From DATEXQ01 sp036846005 (GTDB lineage: Bacteria; Patescibacteriota; Microgenomatia; UBA8517), in the NCBI GenBank assembly GCA_036846005.1, contig DAIUCV010000002.1, forward strand, positions 1-47,845: a stretch of DNA of 47,845 bases, given 5' to 3'. A program made the position numbers and the translations under genes. The notes under the pieces are model-generated. The model made no database searches. It was not told the DNA's origin and saw only the letters and a program-made list of their open reading frames with translations. Shown here piece by piece: positions 23,308 to 31,252 of the stretch (positions are counted from its first letter, which is position 1; the number at the start of each line of letters is the position of its first letter).

Positions 23308-24111
23308 TTACCTACCTTGTGACTGATAAACTTTTAATCCTTTTTTCCATAGAGAATTCATTCCAATCCATAAGATTATCGCCCAAATAAAAGATATCAC
23401 CACTCCTTTCAAAAGATCTAATCCTGCTATTTTACCCAGGTAAACTTCTAATGGGAAAAAGATCATGTAGGGAAAAGGTGTTAAGTTAAGAATATTTTGA
23501 AAAACTTGCGGTAAAATATCCAACGGAAAAACCGCACCCGACAAAAATTCGATGAAAATTGCGGTGGTTAAAAACTGGGCACCCCAGGCAACCTCTGGAA
23601 TCCAAAACGGAATAGCACTAGATATAAATAAAATCGTAAAGTAAATAAACATTGCCAGTGCTGTTGAAACAAAAAATCCGGTAAGGGAAATAATGTTTGT
23701 TTGAATAAAAAAAGGCGGTTTAAGGATAATAAATAATACTGCTGTTTCAAATGCTGCAAAAATCAAATTTAAGGCTTTACTTGATAAATCCCTGGTCAAC
23801 CAGTATTTAAAATAACTTACTGGTTTAATCAAATAGTTACTCAAATCTCCATTGGCAACTTCTCCTGCCACATCAACTGCCCTGGCGGAAAGAACAAAGG
23901 CTCTAATAATTAATAATCCAAAAACATAAGTCAAAATTCTTGCCTTATCATACCCAAAAATAACCTTATCTTGTCCGGAAAATACGGTATCCCAAAGGAA
24001 AAAAACCAAAAACAATTGTAGAACGTTTCTTATCCTCCACATAATAAAATTTACTCTGTAGGCGAATTCCTGTTGGAAGGAAATTTTGAAGACCGAAAGA
24101 TATTTCTTCAT
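23308..24111 (-). CDS. ABC-2 family exporter permease, first subunit
   Basis: 267 residues, six predicted membrane segments, with the matching block VDVAGEVANGDLSNYLIKPVSYFKYWLTRDLSSKALN (COG4587-like). Together with the other permease it should form the membrane pore. It overlaps the ATPase gene by 4 bp. Confidence 0.88.
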   Translation of the reverse strand: MKKYLSVFKISFQQEFAYRVNFIMWRIRNVLQLFLVFFLWDTVFSGQDKVIFGYDKARILTYVFGLLIIRAFVLSARAVDVAGEVANGDLSNYLIKPVSYFKYWLTRDLSSKALNLIFAAFETAVLFIILKPPFFIQTNIISLTGFFVSTALAMFIYFTILFISSAIPFWIPEVAWGAQFLTTAIFIEFLSGAVFPLDILPQVFQNILNLTPFPYMIFFPLEVYLGKIAGLDLLKGVVISFIWAIILWIGMNSLWKKGLKVYQSQGR

Positions 24112-25100
24112 TTTTTAGCTTTTAATTCACCTTTAAAAACCCGTCTTATTACATCTTCTATTGGTTCTTCTTCAATATTTAAGTCAGCTATTGGATAGTT
24201 TTGTAACAGTTCAGCTGCAGCTAAAGTTGAGGTTTCCCGAGGTACTGAAAGTGTAACTTCGGGCATATCAATTTTTTTAATTTTCCCAATTGACTCTAAT
24301 TTCTTGATATCAATCTCTTTGGAAAAATATATCTTAATCATTTTATTTTTGGCAAAACTATTCACTAGTTCCGCAATCTTTCCGTCAAAAAGAATTTGTC
24401 CTTTATCGATTACTATTACTCTTTTAGCAAGCTGGGAAACATCATCCATATTATGCGAGGTAAGAAGAATTGTGGCTCCGTTTTTTCTGTTGAAATCCGA
24501 CATAAAATCCCTTATTTTCTTCTGGGCAATAATATCCAAACCGATTGTGGGTTCATCCAGAAACATTACCTTGGGTTGATGCAGAAGTGAGGCGACCAAC
24601 TCCAGTCTCATTCTTTGTCCTAAAGATAACCTCCTCACTTGTATATTTAATAAATTCTCAACTTCCAAAAGACTTACCAATTCTTGCAAAGAATCTTTAT
24701 ATTTTTTTTCAGGTATTTCGTATATTGCTTTATTGAGTTCAAAGGTCTCTATTGCCGGTAAATCCCACCAAAGCTGATTCTTTTGCCCCATGACCAAAGA
24801 GATTTGTTTTAAAAATTCCGGATTTCTCTCCCAAGGGTCAAATCCCATAACCTGGGTAAAACCTTCGGTGGGAAAAAGAAGACCTGATAATATTTTTAGA
24901 GTTGTTGTTTTACCGGCACCATTCGGACCTATAAAACCTACCAATTCCCCTTGTTCTATGGAGAAAGAAATTCCCTTTAAAGCTCTAACGATTTTTTTCT
25001 GGGGGGAGAAAAGAGTCGAAATACCAGAAATAAGACCTTTTTCTCTTTTTGTAATTTCAAAATTTTTAACTAAATGGTCAACAATTATGGTTTTATCCAT
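24108..25100 (-). CDS. ABC transporter ATP-binding subunit (COG4586-like)
   Basis: 330 residues from the ATG at 25100; the TTG at 25103 precedes the predicted transcript. Walker A is GPNGAGKTT (about 58-66), the signature is LSLGQ (about 158-162), Walker B is VMFLDEP (about 178-184), and the switch His lies in LLTSHN. The extended N-terminal loop (residues 20-38) and the C-terminal regulatory region are typical of ATPases paired with two ABC-2 permeases. A TATACT hexamer 7 nt before the ATG implies a leaderless operon mRNA. Confidence 0.93.
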   Translation of the reverse strand: MDKTIIVDHLVKNFEITKREKGLISGISTLFSPQKKIVRALKGISFSIEQGELVGFIGPNGAGKTTTLKILSGLLFPTEGFTQVMGFDPWERNPEFLKQISLVMGQKNQLWWDLPAIETFELNKAIYEIPEKKYKDSLQELVSLLEVENLLNIQVRRLSLGQRMRLELVASLLHQPKVMFLDEPTIGLDIIAQKKIRDFMSDFNRKNGATILLTSHNMDDVSQLAKRVIVIDKGQILFDGKIAELVNSFAKNKMIKIYFSKEIDIKKLESIGKIKKIDMPEVTLSVPRETSTLAAAELLQNYPIADLNIEEEPIEDVIRRVFKGELKAKK

Positions 25101-25107
25101 CAAGCAA

Positions 25108-25113
25108 AGTATA
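25108..25113 (-). promoter_or_regulatory. -10 element of the ABC exporter operon
   Basis: TATACT on the minus strand, with TTAGAA (25131-25136) 17 nt upstream as a partial -35. Predicted leader about 1 nt. Confidence 0.55.
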
Positions 25114-25181
25114 ACATTTGAAATTACGAATTCTAAATAAGAAAGGTGGAAGAAGTAAATTTATTTAATACTAAAGATTAA

Positions 25182-25457
25182 TTATCTCGTTACTTGTCTT
25201 TTTAATCTTTTTCCTGGAGTAAATCTGGGGGCTCTATGAGACTTGATTGTAACCATTTTCTCGGTATTGGGGATTTTTACCGTTTTTGCCTTCATGGAGA
25301 TTACTCTAAAGGTTCCGAATCCTGAAAGCACTACTCTTTCCCCTTTAGCTAAAACCCTGCCTACTTCATTCAAAAATACATCAATACACTCATTCGCGGC
25401 TTTCTTTGTTAAGTGGGCTTTTCTGGAAACTAAATCTGCCAATTCACCCTTTGTCAT
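25182..25457 (-). CDS. HU family DNA-binding protein
   Basis: 91 residues from MTKGELADLV. The HU/IHF fold is clear: helical dimer part with AANECIDVFLNEV, then VVLSGFGTFRV and the DNA-binding beta arm ending SHRAPRFTPGKRLKRQV. It should bind and bend DNA as a homodimer or heterodimer in the nucleoid. The start at 25457 is preferred over 25496 because the promoter lies between them. Confidence 0.96.
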   Translation of the reverse strand: MTKGELADLVSRKAHLTKKAANECIDVFLNEVGRVLAKGERVVLSGFGTFRVISMKAKTVKIPNTEKMVTIKSHRAPRFTPGKRLKRQVTR

Positions 25458-25467
25458 ATCGAAAAGA

Positions 25468-25496
25468 AGAATAGAATAATTGAGACAAAATGTCAA
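25468..25496 (-). promoter_or_regulatory. Promoter of the HU gene
   Basis: A consensus TTGACA (25491-25496), 17-nt spacer and TATTCT (25468-25473). The ATG is 10 nt after the -10, so the leader is about 4 nt. This is one of the clearest leaderless promoters here. Confidence 0.8.
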
Positions 25497-25521
25497 ATTT
25501 TTGGGAAAAAACGCCTTAACA

Positions 25522-25815
25522 TTAAGCTAAGGGAATATAAACATTTTCTATACTATTACCATACTTTCCCTGAAATTCTACAGTAACTTGCTGGAAACCA
25601 TTTCCGTTTGATGGCCAGACTTTAAGAATCTTATCTTTTGTTGGATCTATTAATCTAATTTCTGCGTCATTCATTACACCTAACCGAGCTTCTATTGGAC
25701 CAACGTGTTCAAAAATTGTTGCATCGTACTTACTTGTTGATTCAACTACCCTTACCGGAGCTAATGTTGATCCAGTTGGTCTCCATCCCAAACGACCTTC
25801 ATTTCTTCTTTCCAA
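25522..25815 (-). CDS. Small soluble protein of unknown function, TTG start
   Basis: 97 residues. No ATG exists near the 5' end. TTG at 25815 is preceded by AAGGAGGTG with 9-nt spacing, one of the strongest ribosome-binding sites in the window. Composition is mixed beta-strand, with no Cys and no membrane segments (GWRPTGSTLAPVRVVE, DAEIRLIDPTKDKILKVW, QQVTVEFQGKYGNSIENVYIPLA). No family was recognised. It lies between HU and rny, after two tandem terminators. Confidence 0.65.
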   Translation of the reverse strand: MERRNEGRLGWRPTGSTLAPVRVVESTSKYDATIFEHVGPIEARLGVMNDAEIRLIDPTKDKILKVWPSNGNGFQQVTVEFQGKYGNSIENVYIPLA

Positions 25816-25838
25816 TTTTAATCACCTCCTTCCTTTAT

Positions 25839-25863
25839 AAAAAAAGAGCCTTTCGGCTCTTTT
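25839..25863 (-). terminator. Terminator directly before the Shine-Dalgarno sequence of the gene at 25815
   Basis: AAAAGAGCC-GAAA-GGCTCTTTT on the minus strand with a run of seven T, then TATAAAGGAAGGAGG. The 9-bp stem with a GAAA tetraloop is a strong intrinsic terminator. The ribosome-binding site starts about 9 nt after it, so it belongs to the leader of that gene. Confidence 0.85.
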
Positions 25864-25896
25864 AGAACTTCAAATTCTTGAATATTTAATGGTATT

Positions 25897-25927
25897 AAAA
25901 AACCCAGGTATTTCATATGTCCCTGGG
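25897..25927 (-). terminator. Terminator after rny
   Basis: CCCAGG / CCTGGG stem (about 25903-25927, 13-nt loop) and six T on the minus strand, 39 nt after the rny stop. Confidence 0.8.
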
Positions 25928-25932
25928 ATTAA

Positions 25933-25961
25933 ATTATGGTTTTAAATAAAATGTTTGTCAA
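25933..25961 (-). promoter_or_regulatory. Promoter at the end of rny
   Basis: TTGACA (25956-25961), 17-nt spacer, CATAAT (25933-25938). Predicted start near 25926, so the transcript for the gene at 25815 would begin at the first hairpin and contain both terminators. Confidence 0.55.
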
Positions 25962-25965
25962 TAAC

Positions 25966-27210
25966 TTATTTTGCAGCTGTAGTATCTGTTACTTTCACTT
26001 CTCTTATAACAGTCACTTTAATTTGGCCTGCATATTCTGCTTCTTTTTCCAATTTTTTGGCAATCTCATGGGCAAGTACTGTTAATTTGTCATCGTCAAC
26101 TTCTTCCGGGTTTACTATTACTCTTACATCTCTTCCTGCTTGAAATGCATAGGATTCCGAAACTCCGTCAAAACTTTTGACGATATTTTCAATTTTTTCC
26201 ATCCTTTTTACATAATCTTCCTGTGGTTCGTATCTTGCACCCGGTCTTGAACCGGATATAGCATCAGCAATCCAAACTATCACCGATTCGACAGAAGAAA
26301 ATGGCTTATCTTCATGATGTTCAGCTACCGCCGCTATCACGTCTTTGGAAAATCCGTGCTTTTTAAGAACCGTCACTCCTGCTTCGACATGCGTTCCTTC
26401 TTCTTCCGTAACTACTTTTCCGATATCGTGAAGGAGACACCCCAAACGAACCGTTTCTATATCTGCCTTTAAGTCTTGAGCAATGGCAATACCGATCTTT
26501 GTTTCTTCTATGGTATGAAGTCCCAAATTTTGTCCGTAGGAAGTTCTAAATTTATATCTGCCGATAAGTTTTACTATGTCTGTAGGAAGATTATAAACCC
26601 CGCACATTTCGGCAATTTTCTTTCCTTCTTCAAGAAGAACGTCCTCCATCTGCAGTTTTGTCTGTTTTACAACCTCCTCAATTCTTGACGGCTGGATTCG
26701 GCTATCTTTGATAAGGTTTTCCAGAGCTCTTTTGGCAATTTCTCGTCTTATCGAATCAAAAGAGGAAAGTCTGATTTCGCTGGTTTCGTCAAGATCCAAT
26801 TCTACTCCCGTTTCTTTCTCAAAAGTTCTGATATTTCTTCCTCCTGCCCCTATAATTCTTCCCTTAACATCTTCATTGGGAACCGTTACTGTAGAAACGC
26901 TGTATTCTGCCACATAAGAGGTTGCTCCGTGTTTCATCGCGTCAACCAGTATTTCTTTGGCTTTATCCTGCGCTTCCAGTTTAATTTTTTCCTCCGAAGC
27001 TCTAATCTTTTTAGCAATGTCTTGAGTCAAATCTTTTTGTACCTCATCAAGAAGTATCTTTTTTGCCTCATCGGGAGTCATCTTGGAAACTTTTGTAAGT
27101 CTTTCTTTCAATTCCTCTTCACGAGATTTAAAAGCTTCTTCTTTTTTCTCTAGAGCTATTCTTTCTTTTCTTAAATCTTCAACTAATACTTTAATATCAT
27201 CACTTGTCAT
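25966..27210 (-). CDS. rny: Ribonuclease Y without the N-terminal membrane anchor
   Basis: Endoribonuclease that starts mRNA decay. From MTSDDIKVLV there are 414 residues: a charged coiled-coil (about 8-95), a KH domain (GRIIGAGGRNIRTFEKETGVEL, about 117-140), an HD domain (CLLHDIGKV, about 245-255, and AAVAEHHEDKPFSS) and the C-terminal domain. B. subtilis RNase Y has about 520 residues and an N-terminal membrane helix. Here neither the gene nor the upstream in-frame sequence (to 27273) encodes one. It forms a cluster recA-recX-rny. Confidence 0.95.
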   Translation of the reverse strand: MTSDDIKVLVEDLRKERIALEKKEEAFKSREEELKERLTKVSKMTPDEAKKILLDEVQKDLTQDIAKKIRASEEKIKLEAQDKAKEILVDAMKHGATSYVAEYSVSTVTVPNEDVKGRIIGAGGRNIRTFEKETGVELDLDETSEIRLSSFDSIRREIAKRALENLIKDSRIQPSRIEEVVKQTKLQMEDVLLEEGKKIAEMCGVYNLPTDIVKLIGRYKFRTSYGQNLGLHTIEETKIGIAIAQDLKADIETVRLGCLLHDIGKVVTEEEGTHVEAGVTVLKKHGFSKDVIAAVAEHHEDKPFSSVESVIVWIADAISGSRPGARYEPQEDYVKRMEKIENIVKSFDGVSESYAFQAGRDVRVIVNPEEVDDDKLTVLAHEIAKKLEKEAEYAGQIKVTVIREVKVTDTTAAK

Positions 27211-27333
27211 AATAAATAAATTTGAAGCCAAAAAGATATGTCCCTTATAATAAGGGTTTGAAAGAAGAAACAAAATTGTAAGTTCTTCTTAACATAAATA
27301 TTTTGACTTCAAATGCAATTTTACAATATTTTG

Positions 27334-27951
27334 TTAAAAATCGCCACCTTTAATTGTCTTTTTTATAATATCCCACCCAAATCCTTTCCTAGCTAAATAT
27401 TCACTCATTTTCCTTTTCTTTTCCGAATCCGGTAATGCTTTCCATCTATATATCTTTTTCCTTAATAATTCTTTCGCTATTTCTTCTTCATTAATCTTTA
27501 ACTTGTATAAGACATTATCAATAATTTCTTTTTCAATTCCCTTCATTCTTAATTCATATTCCAAATCCCTTTTGGATTTATTCTTAAATTCAAGTCTTTG
27601 TTCCACCCACCACTTGGCAAACTCTTCATCATCGATCAAATCTAAGCCCTTTAGTTTACTAAAGAGGTCTTTGTGCAAACTTTCAGGAGTCTTTTTTCTT
27701 TTCAACCAGTCTTTGATTTCTTTTTCGGATCGGGGACGAAGCATTGCAAATTTTAATAAATAATCGTATGTTTTTTGAAATTCTACCTTCTTAATTATTT
27801 TTTCGATTTCTTCATCATCCAAACTTTGTTCCACCCTTAATCCAAGTTTGACGAAATTCACCAGATCTATCCCGAATCCAAACTTTCCATCAAGGTAAAT
27901 ATTTACTCTTTTTGTGTACTTTTGAGGCTTTATAGAAGTTATTACGGGCAT
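27334..27951 (-). CDS. recX: Regulatory protein RecX
   Basis: 205 residues, all-helical, built of three-helix repeats: RPRSEKEIKDWLKRKK, LDLIDDEEFAKWWVEQRLEFKNKSKRDLEYELRMKGI and the C-terminal KRKMSEYLARKGFGWDIIKKTI. RecX binds RecA filaments and usually inhibits them. It begins 53 nt after recA. Confidence 0.93.
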   Translation of the reverse strand: MPVITSIKPQKYTKRVNIYLDGKFGFGIDLVNFVKLGLRVEQSLDDEEIEKIIKKVEFQKTYDYLLKFAMLRPRSEKEIKDWLKRKKTPESLHKDLFSKLKGLDLIDDEEFAKWWVEQRLEFKNKSKRDLEYELRMKGIEKEIIDNVLYKLKINEEEIAKELLRKKIYRWKALPDSEKKRKMSEYLARKGFGWDIIKKTIKGGDF

Positions 27952-28004
27952 ATATTTAAGAAATTAACTTTAAAAAAGCTTTTTAAAGATAAGAAGTTAA
28001 ATTT

Positions 28005-29084
28005 TTACTCTTCCTTCTCTTCTCCAATCTCCTTTGGAATTTTTTTACCTGAAGCAATTGTTTCTCTTATTTTCTTCTCCAATTCTTCAGAAAATTTATG
28101 ATTATCTCTGATATATGCCTTGGCTCCTTCTCTTCCTTGGGCAATTGGTTTACCGTTAAAATTAAAAAACGAACCGCTTTTGGCAATCAATCCCAAATCT
28201 ACTGCCACGTCGAGTAGTCCTCCAGATTTGGAAATTCCTTCGACTTCCATAATATCAAACTCGGCAACCCGAAGTGGAGGTGCTACCTTGTTTTTTACAA
28301 TTCTTGCTCTATGTCTTGATCCTATGACTTTTTCACCGTCTTTTAATACTTCAATTCTTCTTAAATCGATTCTAACCGAGGCATAGAACTTTAAAGCAAG
28401 TCCACCAGAGGTTGTTTCCGGATTGCCAAACATAACGCCTATTTTTTGCCGCATTTGATTGGTAAATATAAGAACAGTCTTTGATTTTGAAATTGCACCT
28501 GTTAATTTTCTTAATGCTTGAGACATGAGTCTTGCCTGTAAACCCATTACTGCATCTCCCATTTCCCCCTCCAGTTCGGCTCTTGGTACAAGAGCGGCAA
28601 CAGAATCAATTACTATTACATCCAATGCTCCCGACCTTATAAGTGTTTCTGTTATTTCTAAAGCTTGCTCGCCGGTATCGGGTTGGCTCATCAGCAAATC
28701 GTCCAAATTAACTCCCAAAACTTCTGCCCTTGCAGGGTCAACCGCGTGCTCCGCATCTATAAAGGCCGCTTGTCCTCCCCTGTGCTGCGCCTCTGCAATA
28801 ACTGACAAGGCTAGAGTGGTTTTTCCCGATGCTTCCGGCCCATAAATCTCAGTTATTCTTCCTCTGGGTAAGCCCCCCACTCCCAAAGCTAAATCAACGG
28901 CAATTGAACCAGTTGGAATTATCGCAACTTTTAATTGTTCGTCTGTTTTTTGCCCAAGACGCATAATAGAACCCCTTCCATATTGTTTTTCTATCTGATC
29001 CATTGCAATTTTTATTGCCTGTAGTTTTTGAGAAGAGGATTCCTGGGGTTCTGGTTTAATTATTTCTTTTTTCTTTCTTGCCAT
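28005..29084 (-). CDS. recA: Recombinase RecA
   Basis: Forms the filament for homologous pairing and strand exchange. 359 residues from MARKKKEIIK, chosen because AAGGAAG lies 8 nt upstream; the frame to 29144 has no such signal. Walker A is GPEASGKTT, Walker B is DVIVIDSVAALVP, loop L2 reads NQMRQKIGVMFGNPETTSGGLALKFYASVR, and an acidic C-terminal tail (GEEKEE) is present. It lies downstream of tRNA-Pro and upstream of recX. Confidence 0.98.
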   Translation of the reverse strand: MARKKKEIIKPEPQESSSQKLQAIKIAMDQIEKQYGRGSIMRLGQKTDEQLKVAIIPTGSIAVDLALGVGGLPRGRITEIYGPEASGKTTLALSVIAEAQHRGGQAAFIDAEHAVDPARAEVLGVNLDDLLMSQPDTGEQALEITETLIRSGALDVIVIDSVAALVPRAELEGEMGDAVMGLQARLMSQALRKLTGAISKSKTVLIFTNQMRQKIGVMFGNPETTSGGLALKFYASVRIDLRRIEVLKDGEKVIGSRHRARIVKNKVAPPLRVAEFDIMEVEGISKSGGLLDVAVDLGLIAKSGSFFNFNGKPIAQGREGAKAYIRDNHKFSEELEKKIRETIASGKKIPKEIGEEKEE

Positions 29085-29190
29085 TGATGACTTCCTTGTA
29101 TCATATACATTAATAAAAATCAACCGATAATATTGGGGGGTCACACAATTTTATTAACAACTTAAGTGAAGGTATAACGTTAATAATAAG

Positions 29191-29261
29191 TCGGGGTGCT
29201 GGGAATTGAACCCAGTCCGGACGCACCCCATGCGCCCATTCTACCGGTAAACTACACCCCG
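29191..29261 (-). tRNA. tRNA-Pro (anticodon GGG)
   Basis: A full cloverleaf folds on the minus strand: acceptor CGGGGTG / CACCCCG, D arm GTT...AAT with GGTAG, anticodon arm GGCGC-ATGGGGT-GCGTC with anticodon GGG, 4-nt variable loop, T arm CTGGG-TTCAATT-CCCAG, and discriminator A at 29191. The 3' CCA is not encoded (CTT follows), so cca is needed. Confidence 0.96.
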
Positions 29262-29270
29262 AATTTCTAT

Positions 29271-29279
29271 ATTCTAGCA
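29271..29279 (-). promoter_or_regulatory. Extended -10 promoter of tRNA-Pro
   Basis: TGCTAGAAT on the minus strand (TGn plus TAGAAT at 29271-29276), 9 nt before the tRNA. Confidence 0.6.
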
Positions 29280-29410
29280 AACTTAGCTCATTAAGGAAAA
29301 TTTTTACTTACAGGATAAATATTGAGCATAAAAAATTACCTTTATAAAAAATAAATTATATTAATATTTTTAGAATATAATAATAAAATAGCGCAACATT
29401 CTTATTTTCA

Positions 29411-30838
29411 ATGAAAAAACTACCATCTCCTTTTTTTGCTTTTTCTTTACTATTTATTTTTCTTTACTTTTTTTTGCCTTCAGGTGATACAGATCTTGGC
29501 TGGCATCTTCGCTATGGTCAATACTTTATAGAAACGGGTAAATTTTTACACGAAAACATACTTACCTATTACCTTCCAGGTTATGTTTGGAATAATACAT
29601 ACAGTCTTTATCAAATATTTATCTACCTTGTTAATAAGACTTTTGGATTTTTGGGTTTAAGTATCGCAAATTCCCTTCTTTTTATAACCTCTTTTATATT
29701 TTTCAATAAAATAAATCCGAAATGTTTAAAAATTAACTTTATTCTTTTCTTTATCGTTATTTTATTTGGTAGGAATGTTTTTGGACTTGGTATTAGAGAT
29801 CAAGAATTTTCTTTCTTATTTTTAATAATCGAGTTTTTCATATTAAAAAAATCTGAAGAAAAAAACAAATTTCTTTTCTATCTCATCCCTCTTTTTACTC
29901 TTTGGGTAAATATTCATGGCGCTTTTATCTTGGGATTAATTTTGTTATTGGCTTACGCAATTAATCAAGCATTTAATAAGAATTTTAAAAAGATGTATAC
30001 CATTTTAAAGTTTCTCGTATTTTCCCTATTTGCAACATTAATTAATCCCTGGGGAATTGGTGTCTATGCTGAAATTATCAAAGTTATTTCTACCCCTTTA
30101 AAATTACTGATAGTTGAGTGGGTTGGGCCATCACTTATAGTCAAATTATTGATACTAGGATTATTTATTTTATCTTCTTATTTTTCAATAAGGTCAAATA
30201 ATAAAAATAAATTCTTTTGGATTATTTTATTAACTATTTTTCTGTATCTTTCGTTTACTGCAAAAAGGAATATCATCCTCTTCGCTCTTGTAACGGCTCT
30301 AGCTTTGATTGACCTAAAAAAAGATTTAACAATCAAGCTAGAAAAGAGCAAAATAGCCGGAAAATTTAATATAATGCTTTTGATTTTGGCAAGTCTATAT
30401 CTATTGAGTTTTCGAATTCCTAAAACATTAGATATAAACCTAAACTGGCAATCATATTGCACAAAAGGCTATCTTAAATATCCCTGCAAAGCAGTAGATT
30501 TTATAAGAATGAATAACCTTTCTGGGGAAAATGTTTTTTCTTATTACGAATGGGGTGGTTTTTTAGAATGGCAGCTTCCAAAATACAAATTCTTTGTTGA
30601 CGGAAGAGTTCCCACTTGGGAAACACCTGAGGGGCAAAGTCCGAATACTATTTATCTTGAAATAATTATGGCAGAACCGGAATATCAAAAAAAATTGGAA
30701 AGATATCAAACGGATTGGTTATTATTACCTGTTAACTCTTATCTTGACTATGAACTTCGACAAAAATCTAATATATATTGGGAAGAAATTTATAGAGATA
30801 ACATTTCGGTAATTTATATTCCCAAAAGAATATTTTAG
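29411..30838 (+). CDS. Polytopic membrane protein, GT-C-glycosyltransferase-like
   Basis: 475 residues with about ten membrane segments up to residue 325 and a soluble C-terminal domain of about 130. The first loop carries SGDTDLGWHLRYGQYFIETGKFLHENILTYY. An acidic DxD-like motif in the first extracytoplasmic loop followed by GWH and an 'ENILTY' block is seen in GT-C membrane glycosyltransferases and related CPR proteins. No precise family was assigned. It is convergent with rpsI (2-nt gap). A TATAAT near 29376 would give a leader of about 30 nt without a Shine-Dalgarno sequence. Confidence 0.78.
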   Translation: MKKLPSPFFAFSLLFIFLYFFLPSGDTDLGWHLRYGQYFIETGKFLHENILTYYLPGYVWNNTYSLYQIFIYLVNKTFGFLGLSIANSLLFITSFIFFNKINPKCLKINFILFFIVILFGRNVFGLGIRDQEFSFLFLIIEFFILKKSEEKNKFLFYLIPLFTLWVNIHGAFILGLILLLAYAINQAFNKNFKKMYTILKFLVFSLFATLINPWGIGVYAEIIKVISTPLKLLIVEWVGPSLIVKLLILGLFILSSYFSIRSNNKNKFFWIILLTIFLYLSFTAKRNIILFALVTALALIDLKKDLTIKLEKSKIAGKFNIMLLILASLYLLSFRIPKTLDINLNWQSYCTKGYLKYPCKAVDFIRMNNLSGENVFSYYEWGGFLEWQLPKYKFFVDGRVPTWETPEGQSPNTIYLEIIMAEPEYQKKLERYQTDWLLLPVNSYLDYELRQKSNIYWEEIYRDNISVIYIPKRIF

Positions 30839-30840
30839 TA

Positions 30841-31251
30841 TTACCTTTTTGGAGATTGTTTCTTTCTTCTTGCTTTTCCACCTGTTCCGACTTTTCTTCT
30901 TTCCCTTTCTCTTGCATCTCTGGTTATAACTCCAATTTTTTTGAGGGGAAGTTTATATTTTTCTTTATCGAGTGCTACAAAAGCTTTTGCCAAACCGTTA
31001 ATTACAGCATCAAGCTGTCCCATTTTTCCTCCCCCTTTAACCTTAATGGTTGCGTAAAACTTATCCTTTACGTCAATTGTTTTTAATAATTTTTCCAATA
31101 AATATTTCCCTGTTATTCCGGGAAAGTATTTTTCAAAGGGTTTGTCGTTAACCAATGTTTCTCCTTTACCTTTTATTAGTCTCACTCTTGCAGAAGCTGT
31201 TTTTCTTCTTCCTCTTGCGTATGTAAAGTTAATCTTTTTTGTTTTCGGCAT
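30841..31251 (-). CDS. rpsI: Small-subunit ribosomal protein S9
   Basis: 136 residues. YARGRRKTASARVRLIKGKG and the C-terminal KKIGVITRDARERERRKVGTGGKARRKKQSPKR tail, which reaches the P-site tRNA in known ribosomes, mark S9. It is the last gene of the long ribosomal cluster, 1 nt after rplM. Confidence 0.97.
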   Translation of the reverse strand: MPKTKKINFTYARGRRKTASARVRLIKGKGETLVNDKPFEKYFPGITGKYLLEKLLKTIDVKDKFYATIKVKGGGKMGQLDAVINGLAKAFVALDKEKYKLPLKKIGVITRDARERERRKVGTGGKARRKKQSPKR

Positions 31252-31252
31252 T

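Noticed and set aside
29085..29144. Longer RecA N-terminus
   Set aside because: The extra 20 residues are not RecA-like, and the Shine-Dalgarno sequence belongs to the ATG at 29084.
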